Positions 1-8,586 of a DNA stretch of 64,000 nt are shown in pieces. A program made the translations under genes and the position numbers. The first letter of the stretch is position 1. Each line of letters begins with the position of its first letter. The notes below the pieces were generated by a model. The model was not told the origin of the DNA. It saw nothing but the letters and a program-made list of their open reading frames with translations, and did no database searches. This stretch comes from Sporomusaceae bacterium FL31 (GTDB lineage Bacteria; Bacillota; Negativicutes; DSM-1736; Dendrosporobacteraceae), in the NCBI GenBank assembly GCA_003990955.1, contig BIFV01000031.1:1-64000 (forward strand), read 5' to 3'.

Positions 1-230
1 GATTGAAGGTAGCTATTTCGGCACCAGATATCTATGGGAGTGTATTAGCCACAGGGCTTACTACAATGATTATGGTTCAGGCTTTGATGAATATTGCGGT
101 AGTAACAGCGTCTATGCCTGTTACAGGAATACCCTTACCATTTCTTAGTTTTGGCGGTTCAGCCTTGATATTTACTCTAGCTGGTGTAGGAATCTTATTG
201 AATATATCTAGATATGTCAGTCTAAAGTGA
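1..230 (+). CDS. FtsW/SpoVE-type SEDS glycosyltransferase, C-terminal end (partial)
   Basis: The reading frame is open at the left edge, so only the last ~75 residues are seen. They hold the final two membrane helices of a SEDS-family peptidoglycan glycosyltransferase, with the conserved GIPLPFLSFGGS segment between them. SEDS proteins polymerise lipid II in the cytoplasmic membrane. The place directly before murG points to FtsW or SpoVE rather than RodA, but the fragment cannot separate these. Stop at 228-230, 45 bp before murG. Confidence 0.9.
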   Translation, partial: LKVAISAPDIYGSVLATGLTTMIMVQALMNIAVVTASMPVTGIPLPFLSFGGSALIFTLAGVGILLNISRYVSLK

Positions 231-275
231 ATCATTGGCAACATCAATAGCCATGTATAGGAGGCGTCGTTAGGG

Positions 276-1403
276 ATGCGGATAATTGTTGCTGGCGGGG
301 GCACAGGTGGGCACATCTACCCCGCTATTACTTTGATTAATACGATAAAAAGCCTGGTTAGTTCGTGTGAAATATTATATGTTGGAACTCGAGAGGGATT
401 AGAAGCCGATCTCATTCCTAAAGAAGGCTTGCCTTTTTCCACTATTGAAGTGCGTGGCTTTGCTCGAAGTCTATCGTTTAAAAATGTCGTTACAATAGTT
501 AAAACTTTTGGCAGTGTCTGGGAGTCGCGCAGGATAATTCGCGAATTCAGACCAGACCTTGTAATTGGGACAGGCGGCTATGTGTGCGGCCCTGTTTTAT
601 TAGCAGCTAGTCTTATGGGAATTCCGACCATGATTCAAGAGCAAAACGTTATACCAGGGATTACGAATAAAATATTAGCAAAATTTGTTGATAAAATTGC
701 TGTTGGCTATGCTGATGCTGACAAATACTTTAAGAACAGTGGAAAAGTTGTCTTTACCGGTAACCCGATCAGAGGCGAAGTGATGACTGCTACGCGTGAG
801 CAAGGCCTAAGTGAATTGGGCTTAGATCCCTGTAAACGAACAATCTTAATTTCAGGTGGGAGTCGAGGGGCTCGAAGTATTAATAATGCGATGTTGCACG
901 TTCACCAGTATTTCGCTAAAAATCAGGATATTCAACTATTGCATGTTTCAGGAAAAAATGAGTATAATGGCATAGTTGGAAATTTAATGCAAATGGGTAT
1001 AGATATTGGAACCACTGGCAATATTAGCATTAAACCATACCTTTATGATATGCCTAAAGCTTTAGCTGTTGCTGATCTAGCAATCTTTAGAGCAGGTGCA
1101 ATTGGTTTAGCAGAAATTACTGCACTTGGCATACCTGCCATTCTTATTCCTTACCCACATGCTGCGGAGAACCATCAGGAGTTTAATGCAAGGGTCATGG
1201 AGCGTCAAGGCGCCGCTGTCGTAATAAGGGATTGCGAGTTAGACGGAACTAAATTGTTAGAATGCATCAATGAACTTATATATGATACAGATAAACTTAC
1301 TATGATGGCTAATGCAAGCAAGCAGCTGGGGCGCCCGGAAGCTGCAGAAACTATAGCTCGTATGGCAATAAACTTAGCAAAACGCGCTGAAATTAAGGTG
1401 TAA
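276..1403 (+). CDS. murG: MurG, lipid II synthase
   Basis: UDP-GlcNAc:undecaprenyl-PP-MurNAc-pentapeptide GlcNAc transferase, a peripheral enzyme of the inner face of the membrane that turns lipid I into lipid II. The N-terminal Rossmann half opens with GGGTGGHIYP (residues 7-16). The C-terminal half has ISGGSRGA and the donor-binding stretch around FRAGAIGLAEI and PYPHAAENHQ. At 375 aa it is full length. The ATG at 276 follows an AGGAGG-like site at about 260. It sits between the SEDS gene and murC in the dcw cluster. Confidence 0.97.
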   Translation: MRIIVAGGGTGGHIYPAITLINTIKSLVSSCEILYVGTREGLEADLIPKEGLPFSTIEVRGFARSLSFKNVVTIVKTFGSVWESRRIIREFRPDLVIGTGGYVCGPVLLAASLMGIPTMIQEQNVIPGITNKILAKFVDKIAVGYADADKYFKNSGKVVFTGNPIRGEVMTATREQGLSELGLDPCKRTILISGGSRGARSINNAMLHVHQYFAKNQDIQLLHVSGKNEYNGIVGNLMQMGIDIGTTGNISIKPYLYDMPKALAVADLAIFRAGAIGLAEITALGIPAILIPYPHAAENHQEFNARVMERQGAAVVIRDCELDGTKLLECINELIYDTDKLTMMANASKQLGRPEAAETIARMAINLAKRAEIKV

Positions 1404-1482
1404 CACTCGATAATTGGTGTGCATACAATAACATACACATTAAACTAGATTATGCAGCGCGCAAGAAAGGGGAGAAAATTTT

Positions 1483-2862
1483 TTGCTTAATCATTTAAAA
1501 CATATTCATTTTGTTGGCATCGGTGGTGCCGGCATGAGCGCAATTGCAAAAATATTAGTAGAACAAGGATATCAAGTTTCTGGGTCTGATCTGAATAAAT
1601 CTGAGACTACTGATCGGTTGGAAAAAATGGGAGCGACAATTTATATTGGCCATAGCAGGGAAAACGTTCGGGATAGTCAGGCAATTGTTGTTTCTACAGC
1701 TATTCCTGCCAGTAATCCAGAAGTAGTTATTGCTAAAGAAAAGGGAATTCACATTTTTCATCGCTCCGATATCGTTGCTCAGCTCATGAATTGCTCAAAA
1801 GGCATTGCCGTTGCAGGGGCACATGGTAAAACAACAACGACTTCGATGATAGCGATTATGCTAGAAAAATCAGGTGTTGATCCCACGATTATCATTGGCG
1901 GTGATTTAGATTATCTTGGCGGTAATGCGAAGCTGGGGAAAAGCGAGTTTTTGGTTGCTGAAGCCGATGAAAGTGATGGGTCTTTTCTGAAACTTGCTCC
2001 GCATATCGCTGTAGTCACCAATGTTGAGAATGATCATATGGATTTTTATGGAACCATGGAGAACATCTTACATACGTTTAAAGAGTTTTTACTTAAGCTT
2101 CCTGTAAATAACGGTTTAGCAGTATTATGCTTTGACAATGCTCATGTACGTGATATAGCAGCCACGATAGAACGTCCATATATTTCCTATGGTGTAGATT
2201 ATCCAGCTGAATACATGGCGAAAAATGTCCGTACTCAAGGTGCTCTCACTCTATTTGATGTCTATCGAGAAGAAGTATTATTAGGAACTATTAAATTAAA
2301 TATTCCCGGGAAGCATAATGTTGCCAATGCTCTTGCGGCAATTGCCGTAGGCGGAAATATCGGTTTGAAATTTGATCAAATTGCAGAAGGTTTGGCTTTA
2401 TTTAATGGTGCAAAAAGACGTTTTCAAACTAAAGCTCGGATAAACGGAGTTTGGGTGGTCGATGACTACGCTCATCATCCTACTGAAATTACAACTACTT
2501 TGCAAGCGGCTCGTCAAACACAACCTAAACGTCTTATTTGTGTGTTTCAGCCCCACCGTTATTCGCGGACAAAATTTCTACGTAAAGAATTTGGCGGGGC
2601 TTTCACTGCTGCTGATCTCCTGGTCTTGACAGATGTTTATGCAGCTGGCGAGGAACCAATACTGGGGATAAATGGTGAGGTACTTAAGGAGGAGGTCGAG
2701 AGTCAAACAGATAATAAAGTGGTCTACATTCAGGATAAAAATAAAATAGCTCGTTACCTGAGTGAAATCGTCGAGCCTGGCGATTTAGTCATGACAATGG
2801 GGGCTGGCAATATTTATCTAGTTGGCGAAGAGTTGGTTGAAACTCTAGTTAAACGATCATAA
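1483..2862 (+). CDS. murC: MurC, UDP-N-acetylmuramate--L-alanine ligase
   Basis: ATP-dependent ligase that adds L-Ala to UDP-MurNAc, the first amino-acid step of the peptidoglycan stem. The N-terminal nucleotide-sugar domain has GIGGAGMSAIAK (from residue 12), the central ATPase domain has GAHGKTTTT, and the C-terminal domain has DDYAHHPTE. At 459 aa it is normal length. The start is TTG (1483), chosen because AAGGGGAG lies about 10 bp upstream and the Rossmann motif follows at once. A 79-bp spacer separates it from murG. Confidence 0.97.
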   Translation: MLNHLKHIHFVGIGGAGMSAIAKILVEQGYQVSGSDLNKSETTDRLEKMGATIYIGHSRENVRDSQAIVVSTAIPASNPEVVIAKEKGIHIFHRSDIVAQLMNCSKGIAVAGAHGKTTTTSMIAIMLEKSGVDPTIIIGGDLDYLGGNAKLGKSEFLVAEADESDGSFLKLAPHIAVVTNVENDHMDFYGTMENILHTFKEFLLKLPVNNGLAVLCFDNAHVRDIAATIERPYISYGVDYPAEYMAKNVRTQGALTLFDVYREEVLLGTIKLNIPGKHNVANALAAIAVGGNIGLKFDQIAEGLALFNGAKRRFQTKARINGVWVVDDYAHHPTEITTTLQAARQTQPKRLICVFQPHRYSRTKFLRKEFGGAFTAADLLVLTDVYAAGEEPILGINGEVLKEEVESQTDNKVVYIQDKNKIARYLSEIVEPGDLVMTMGAGNIYLVGEELVETLVKRS

Positions 2863-2930
2863 TAGAAGGTCTAAATTAGATTTGTTTATTTTCTTTATGG
2901 GTGATTGTGCTTTTCTTAGGGGGGAAGACG

Positions 2931-4178
2931 ATGGAAAAGTTTGTCGTCACGGGAGAAGTGCAACTTACTGGTAATATCCGGGTTGGCGGAGCTAAAAATG
3001 CTACGCTGCCAATTATGGCAGCAACGCTGCTTTGTTCAGGAGTTAGCATCCTTCATGATGTACCACAATTAAGTGATATTCGAGCGATGCAAGAAATCTT
3101 AGCTTTACTAGGGGCTAAAATTGTTCAAGAAGGCCTTTCGTTAATTATTGATACTACGGGTGTAAGCAAACAAGAAATACCTGAGCATCTTATGCGAGAG
3201 ATGCGGGCATCAGTTTTTTTAATGGGACCACTACTCGGGCGATTTCGGAAAGTGCGAGTATCTTACCCCGGTGGGTGTGCAATTGGCCCCAGACCAATAG
3301 ATTTACATATTAAAGCTCTTGAAAAGCTTGGGGCAAAAGTCAAGGAAAGTTATGGTTATATTGACGCTGAAGCAGCAAGCTTAAATGGTGCTGAAATTCA
3401 TTTTGATTTTCCAAGTGTGGGAGCAACTGAAAACGCAATGATGGCTGCAGTAATGGCAAAAGGTACTACGATTATACGCAATGCAGCTAGAGAACCGGAA
3501 ATTGTTGATTTGCAAAATTTCCTTAACAAAATGGGAGCTAAGGTTATCGGTGCCGGATCAGATACTATTAGAATAGAGGGTGTGTCAAAGCTGGTTTCTG
3601 CAGAGCATACTATTATGCCTGATCGAATCCAGGCTGGAACGTTTCTCGTTGCCGGTGCAATCACTCAAGGAGATGTGACGGTTGAGAATATTTCTCCAGA
3701 ATATTTGTTTTCAGTTACTGATAAACTTGAAGAAATTGGTGCGCATATTACTGCAGCCAGTAATTACATTCGTATCAGAGCTGGAGAACTAAGAGGAGTC
3801 GATATTAAAACACTGCCGTTTCCTGGATTTCCTACCGATCTGCAGGCACCAATGCTTTCATTATTGACTGTAGCTAAGGGAACTAGTATCATAACAGAAA
3901 CGATTTTCGAAAATAGGTTCAAGCATGTAGACGAACTGACTCGCATGGGGGCTAAGATTAAAGTAGAAGGCCGTACTGCAATCATTCGAGGTATTCCCAA
4001 AATGACTGGTGCTATTGTGGCTGCTCCTGATCTTAGGGCTGGCGGTGCTTTAGTATTAGCTGCTCTTGCTGCACAAGGAGTGTCGGAAATAGAGCAGGTA
4101 TATCATATTGATCGTGGCTATGAACAGTTAGAGCTGAAATTACAGAGCTTAGGCGCCCGCATCATCCGGTCTAATTGA
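2931..4178 (+). CDS. murA: MurA, UDP-N-acetylglucosamine 1-carboxyvinyltransferase
   Basis: Transfers enolpyruvate from PEP to UDP-GlcNAc, the committed step of peptidoglycan synthesis and the target of fosfomycin. The fosfomycin-reactive cysteine is present: PGGCAIG places it at Cys116. At 415 aa it is full length. An upstream in-frame GTG at 2901 is possible, but the ATG at 2931 directly follows a strong AGGGGGGA site and gives the canonical N-terminus MEKFVVTGE. The dcw position normally held by murB lies next to this gene, yet no murB is seen. Confidence 0.96.
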   Translation: MEKFVVTGEVQLTGNIRVGGAKNATLPIMAATLLCSGVSILHDVPQLSDIRAMQEILALLGAKIVQEGLSLIIDTTGVSKQEIPEHLMREMRASVFLMGPLLGRFRKVRVSYPGGCAIGPRPIDLHIKALEKLGAKVKESYGYIDAEAASLNGAEIHFDFPSVGATENAMMAAVMAKGTTIIRNAAREPEIVDLQNFLNKMGAKVIGAGSDTIRIEGVSKLVSAEHTIMPDRIQAGTFLVAGAITQGDVTVENISPEYLFSVTDKLEEIGAHITAASNYIRIRAGELRGVDIKTLPFPGFPTDLQAPMLSLLTVAKGTSIITETIFENRFKHVDELTRMGAKIKVEGRTAIIRGIPKMTGAIVAAPDLRAGGALVLAALAAQGVSEIEQVYHIDRGYEQLELKLQSLGARIIRSN

Positions 4179-4194
4179 ATTTGGAGGATAAAGT

Positions 4195-5124
4195 ATGAGG
4201 AATAAAAAGATAGCAGTATTAATGGGCGGACCGTCAGATGAGCGAGAAGTTTCCCTAAATACCGGCAGCGCTATTGTTAGTGCCTTACAAGAAAAAGGGT
4301 ATCAGGTAATCGGGATAGATTTAATACCACATAAGCTTTTTGAACAGATTAAAGAAAACCAAGTTGAAATAGTATTTAATGCCATTCATGGTCGTTATGG
4401 GGAAGATGGTGTTTTGCAAGGAGCATTGGATTTAATTGGCATACCCTATACCGGATCGGGCCTTTTAGCCAGTGCCATGGCCATGGATAAAGCAATTTCG
4501 AAAAGACTATTTTTATCGGCTGGTATTCCGACCCCACGTTCAAAGCTATATAGTAAAAATGATATTAAGCGGGACCTTGTGAGTGAGATATTAGCAGAAT
4601 TTAGTATTCCCGTTGTTGTAAAGTCTGCTGCGCAGGGATCTAGTATCGGAGTTACTATTGTGGAATGCCCAGATCAGTTGGCTCAGGCTGTCGAGCAAGC
4701 GTTTGAATATAGTGCGAACATTTTAGTTGAGGAATTTATTCAAGGGAAAGAAGTTACAGTAGCTGTTTGGGGTGACACTAATCCAAAGACTTTACCTATC
4801 ATCGAAATAGTGCCTCATTCAGGTAAATACGACTATAGTTCAAAGTATACAAAAGGGGCTACCGATTATATTATTCCAGCAAGACTGGATAAAGGTACAA
4901 TACATGCTGTAGAGCAGGCAGCTTTAAACGCTTTTCTAATTTTAGGGTGTAGAGGTATTGCTAGAGTTGATATCATGATCGATCAACATAATAACCCCTA
5001 CGTGCTGGAAGTGAACACAATACCTGGCATGACGGCAACCAGTCTAGTGCCAAAATCTGCTGCTGCCGCAGGAATCAGTTTCTCCGACTTATGTGAGCGA
5101 CTGTTACTGGCGGCGACAAATTAA
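4195..5124 (+). CDS. ddl: D-alanine--D-alanine ligase
   Basis: ATP-grasp ligase that makes D-Ala-D-Ala for the peptidoglycan stem. It begins KIAVLMGGPSDEREVSLNTG, contains the ATP-grasp lysine segment VVKSAAQGSSIG, and ends with the metal-binding VLEVNTIPGMT. At 309 aa it is the usual length for a bacterial Ddl. The ATG at 4195 follows TTGGAGGA at about 4183, 16 bp after murA, so they are probably one operon. A strong intrinsic terminator follows the stop. Confidence 0.96.
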   Translation: MRNKKIAVLMGGPSDEREVSLNTGSAIVSALQEKGYQVIGIDLIPHKLFEQIKENQVEIVFNAIHGRYGEDGVLQGALDLIGIPYTGSGLLASAMAMDKAISKRLFLSAGIPTPRSKLYSKNDIKRDLVSEILAEFSIPVVVKSAAQGSSIGVTIVECPDQLAQAVEQAFEYSANILVEEFIQGKEVTVAVWGDTNPKTLPIIEIVPHSGKYDYSSKYTKGATDYIIPARLDKGTIHAVEQAALNAFLILGCRGIARVDIMIDQHNNPYVLEVNTIPGMTATSLVPKSAAAAGISFSDLCERLLLAATN

Positions 5125-5133
5125 ATATTTGCC

Positions 5134-5164
5134 GGCAGCTATGGCATGCTGCCTTTTTTTTTTT
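5134..5164 (+). terminator. Intrinsic terminator after ddl
   Basis: A 6-bp GC-rich stem GGCAGC/GCTGCC (5134-5139 with 5148-5153) is followed by an 11-base T-run. It ends the mur-ddl unit before ftsQ. Confidence 0.85.
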
Positions 5165-5235
5165 AGTTTATCTTATGACTAAAGCTGGTGTATAATTACT
5201 GATGTGATAGAATGATACCATAATGGAGGGGTTTA

Positions 5236-5988
5236 ATGCTCAAACCGAAAGGATTGGAATATAGGCCGCAGGAACGGCAGCCAGTTCCCAAGCGTTTGTT
5301 TTCAGGGCTGTTGATGGTATTATTTGTGCTTATTACCGGTTTTTTATTTCTTAATTCTTCGTTTTTTAATGTTAGCTCGATAGTGATTCAAGGTAACAAA
5401 TATATGTCTAACGAAGAGATTTATGCGGTAGCAAACATTCCGGAGAATAGTAATATTTTCCGATTGGGTATTACAGAAGTAAAAGAACGCCTCTCGCGAG
5501 ATCTTAGGATTGCTCAGGTAGAAATCTCTCGCAAATTTCCTAATACGATCGTTGTAACGATTAATGAGCGAAAACCGTTAGCCTATGTTGCCAGCAGTTA
5601 TGGTTTTGTTGAACTGGATAAGCAAGGTATCGTATTGGCTGCTTATAAAAACTTAAAGAAAGTGCGAGTCCCAATGATTACTGGTGTAAGACTGGAGAAT
5701 GGCTATATCGCCGATCAAGTGCAAAATCAGTCAATTATCAATATTTTAAGTTTTTTAGCTTATTTTGATGAAGAAACTTTAGATCAATTATCAGAGATTA
5801 ACATCAATGCTGGTCAAATTTTTGCTTATACCAATAATTCGATTCAGATTCGTATTGGGTCTGCAGAAAGACTGCTAGAGAAAGCCAAGCTAACACAGGA
5901 TATGTTAAAGGAAATTCATGATCGCAATCTGGTTGTTGAGTATATTGATTTAAATTACTCTGCACCATTTATAAAATTTAAGCAATAA
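5236..5988 (+). CDS. ftsQ: FtsQ/DivIB cell division protein
   Basis: Bitopic division protein that links FtsL/DivIC to the divisome. A basic cytoplasmic tail (residues 1-21) leads into one membrane helix (about 22-42). Then comes the POTRA domain (about 45-115, starting FNVSSIVIQGNKYMSNEEI) and the extracytoplasmic FtsQ domain. It is 250 aa. The ATG at 5236 is preceded by GGAGGGG. A TATAAT at 5191-5196 may be its promoter, but I see no good -35. The next gene begins 17 bp later. Confidence 0.93.
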   Translation: MLKPKGLEYRPQERQPVPKRLFSGLLMVLFVLITGFLFLNSSFFNVSSIVIQGNKYMSNEEIYAVANIPENSNIFRLGITEVKERLSRDLRIAQVEISRKFPNTIVVTINERKPLAYVASSYGFVELDKQGIVLAAYKNLKKVRVPMITGVRLENGYIADQVQNQSIINILSFLAYFDEETLDQLSEININAGQIFAYTNNSIQIRIGSAERLLEKAKLTQDMLKEIHDRNLVVEYIDLNYSAPFIKFKQ

Positions 5989-6005
5989 AGAAAGGATATG
6001 GTAAA

Positions 6006-6698
6006 ATGCTAGCTGTTAGGCAAGGACAAGCTGCAATTGCTTTGGTCTGCGTAGTTCTGGGGATAATGCTTGCGGTTCAGTTTCGAACAACTCAAGATAT
6101 TCGTTCTACTGTTCCTTTTCAGCGAATTGAAGACCTGTCTCAACGTTTAAATCAAACTGAAAAGGAGCGTGATGCACTATTAAATGAAGTACACACTCTG
6201 CGTCAAGCTTCTAGCGTTATCGGCGGATCAAAAGAATCAGAGTTGATTAAAATTGGGGCTGGCGTGGTCGCTTTACAAGGACCGGGTGTAATTGTCACTA
6301 TTGATGATAGCAAGAGGCCTTCTAAACCAGGTGAGAATCCTAATTTATATTTAATTCACGATGATGACATTTTAAAGGTGATCAATGAACTATGGGCTGC
6401 TGGCGCTGAAGCAATCTCCATTAATGATCAAAGATTAATTGCGAGCTCAGAAATCAGATGTGCTGGACCTACTTTGTCGGTCAATAATACTCGTTATTCA
6501 CCGCCTTATGATATACGAGCAATTGGTGAGCCTCAAACTTTGGAGAACGCATTAAAAATGCGTGGGGGCGTTGTGGAAACATTACAATTTTGGGGTATTC
6601 AAGTCAATATAAAAAATTCAGATGAGGTATTGGTTCCAGCCTATAAGGGTACTTTCCGCTTTGAGTTTGCCAAGCCAGTTAAGGAGGTTGCTAAATAG
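6006..6698 (+). CDS. DUF881 protein (YlxW/YlxX-like)
   Basis: Membrane-anchored DUF881-family protein of unknown biochemical role, commonly found between ftsQ and ftsA in Firmicutes. It has one N-terminal helix (residues 8-27), a short coiled-coil stretch (RIEDLSQRLNQTEKERDAL, about 40-60), and then the extracytoplasmic DUF881 domain. It is 230 aa. Its stop overlaps the next start by one base, which suggests translational coupling with sbp. A link to division or the envelope is inferred from context only. Confidence 0.88.
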   Translation: MLAVRQGQAAIALVCVVLGIMLAVQFRTTQDIRSTVPFQRIEDLSQRLNQTEKERDALLNEVHTLRQASSVIGGSKESELIKIGAGVVALQGPGVIVTIDDSKRPSKPGENPNLYLIHDDDILKVINELWAAGAEAISINDQRLIASSEIRCAGPTLSVNNTRYSPPYDIRAIGEPQTLENALKMRGGVVETLQFWGIQVNIKNSDEVLVPAYKGTFRFEFAKPVKEVAK

Positions 6699-7027
6699 TG
6701 GCTTTACCTATCGCGGGTCTTTTAGTCGGCATTATTATTGGTACTTTATTTCCTATTAGCATACCCGTTGAATATGCTAAATTTATGTCAGTTGCCTTGC
6801 TGGCATCTCTTGACTCTGTTTTTGGCGGGTTAAGAGCAGGTGCAGAAGAACGCTTTGACAATACTGTATTTATTACCGGCTTTTTTACTAATGCTTTATT
6901 AGCAGCTGGCTTGGTCTATACGGGAGAAAGACTAGGAATTGATTTATATTATGTAGCTTTGTTAGCCTTTGGATTGCGTATATTTCAAAATTTAGCAATT
7001 ATTCGTCGATATTTTTTACGAAAATAA
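6698..7027 (+). CDS. sbp: Small basic protein (Sbp family, DUF1290)
   Basis: Membrane protein of 109 aa with about four hydrophobic segments, matching the small basic protein family found beside DUF881 genes and ftsA/ftsZ in Firmicutes. The GTG start at 6698 overlaps the upstream stop by one base. The C-terminus is basic (RRYFLRK). Its function is not established. A strong terminator follows and closes the ftsQ-DUF881-sbp unit. Confidence 0.88.
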   Translation: MALPIAGLLVGIIIGTLFPISIPVEYAKFMSVALLASLDSVFGGLRAGAEERFDNTVFITGFFTNALLAAGLVYTGERLGIDLYYVALLAFGLRIFQNLAIIRRYFLRK

Positions 7028-7038
7028 AATATTAAGAG

Positions 7039-7068
7039 AACAACTGTTGTTAAACAGTTGTTTTTTTT
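7039..7068 (+). terminator. Intrinsic terminator after sbp
   Basis: Stem AACAACTG/CAGTTGTT (7039-7046 with 7055-7062) with an 8-base loop runs directly into a T-tract. Confidence 0.85.
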
Positions 7069-7240
7069 ATGTGCTGCGAAATTTTGACAAGACAATATTA
7101 TTGGAATTTTATGGAGATTATTTGTAGGACTAAAGTACAATTTGTTAAAACCTTAATATTTTCTTTGTAACAAAAAAAGGGAAAATAGTAATTCTGTTGA
7201 AACATATGGAAAGAAACATAATATTTGTGAGGGACAGGTT

Positions 7241-8455
7241 ATGGGTAAGCAAGATCTATTAGCTATTGATATAGGTACTGATGTTATCAAGGTTTTTTCT
7301 GGAATCATTGATACCAATGGCGTTTTGTCAATTACAGGAAATGGTGTCGTACCAACCGATGGGTTTTCAAAAGGAGCAATCACTGATCCAGATATGTTGA
7401 TAAGGTCTCTCAAATTAGCAGTTGAATGTGTAACTGTTGATGATGACACAATCCAGGCTTACCTTGGTATTGGCGGAATGGGCCTAGAATCTCACGGTGC
7501 TGTAGGACATATATCGTTAAATTCACTTGAAACCATAACTGCTTGCGACTTAGATCGGGTTTGTCATGCTGCTGTTCTTACTTCTGTTCCGGAAGAACTG
7601 GAAGTTCTGCACGTATTACCAAGAGTTTTCCGGGTTGATGGTCAAGTATTTGTTACGCCGCCTATAGGCCAAAATGGAAAGCAGCTAGAGGCAGAGGTTT
7701 TAATTGTCACTGTACCTAAATCAACCATTAACGGATTTGTACGTGATATAAAAACTGCAGGACTTGAGATCACTGGAGTTGTGTCAAATGCGGTTGTGCT
7801 AGGACAGGTATTAGCGAAAGATTTGCAAACACGGTCTAATCTAATTTTAGACATTGGTGCTGGAACTACGGATATTGTTGTATATGATGATGGACAAATC
7901 GTTAAAGTCTATTCATTGCCGTTTGGTGGGGCTTATATTACATCTGATATCATGCAAGGAGTCGGTATTGATTTTAATCATGCTGAGGCAATTAAGCGTT
8001 ACTATGCCAAGCTAGATAAGAGCTTGCATGGCCATGAAGTTATTTTAGATTGTAATGATAATGGAACAACTGATAAAAATATTCCATACGATTTTTTATA
8101 TAACATTATTGAAAGTCGTGTTGAAGAAATTGTTTTGCTGGTTTTCGAATCTTTAAAACCTATTTTAGCTGAAGTCAACATAGAAAAAATTCATATAACT
8201 GGTGGTTGTTCAGCTATGAATAGTTTTGTCGATTGTCTAGAGAAAATAGGTGGTTTGCCAGTAACTCAAGTTGTGCCTAGTACGTTGCCGACAGAATATT
8301 CAAATCCAGTAAACACAGCCTGTTATGGAATTATGTGCTATGCGAAATCAAGGCAGACATCTGTTGAAACGATAAGTACTGGTGCTTGGAACTCTTTGTT
8401 GACCAAGGTTAAGCATTTTTTTAAGCCAACACATCTTAGTAATTCACCTGAATGA
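7241..8455 (+). CDS. ftsA: FtsA, actin-like divisome protein
   Basis: Actin-fold ATPase that tethers FtsZ filaments to the membrane. The phosphate-1 region is LLAIDIGTDVIKVFSG (from residue 5). The phosphate-2 motif is LDIGAGTTDIVVYDDG, and the adenosine region is HITGGCSAMNSF. It ends in the amphipathic membrane-targeting helix WNSLLTKVKHFFKP. At 404 aa it is full length. The ATG at 7241 follows GAGGGACAGG. A TTGACA at 7084-7089 upstream could be a -35, but its -10 is poor. Confidence 0.95.
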   Translation: MGKQDLLAIDIGTDVIKVFSGIIDTNGVLSITGNGVVPTDGFSKGAITDPDMLIRSLKLAVECVTVDDDTIQAYLGIGGMGLESHGAVGHISLNSLETITACDLDRVCHAAVLTSVPEELEVLHVLPRVFRVDGQVFVTPPIGQNGKQLEAEVLIVTVPKSTINGFVRDIKTAGLEITGVVSNAVVLGQVLAKDLQTRSNLILDIGAGTTDIVVYDDGQIVKVYSLPFGGAYITSDIMQGVGIDFNHAEAIKRYYAKLDKSLHGHEVILDCNDNGTTDKNIPYDFLYNIIESRVEEIVLLVFESLKPILAEVNIEKIHITGGCSAMNSFVDCLEKIGGLPVTQVVPSTLPTEYSNPVNTACYGIMCYAKSRQTSVETISTGAWNSLLTKVKHFFKPTHLSNSPE

Positions 8456-8527
8456 ATATACCATTCTAGTTTTGCTATTTTACATAGCTGAGGACAGAGT
8501 GGTTAAGCTTCTGACAGTTCCAACTAC

Positions 8528-8557
8528 GATTCAATAGAGTATCGAAGCTATTGAATC
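8528..8557. repeat. Perfect 10-bp inverted repeat in the ftsZ leader
   Basis: GATTCAATAG (8528-8537) and CTATTGAATC (8548-8557) form a perfect 10-bp inverted repeat around a 10-nt loop. It lies 14 bp before the ftsZ ribosome-binding site. No T-run follows, so it is not a standard terminator. It could be a leader hairpin or an operator. Confidence 0.7.
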
Positions 8558-8586
8558 AAGTCTCACTTTATAAGGAGGATTTTGCG

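Noticed and set aside
7153..7449. Minus-strand ORF of 98 aa over the start of ftsA
   Set aside because: It overlaps the well-supported ftsA, has no RBS, and its composition is that of an antisense shadow.
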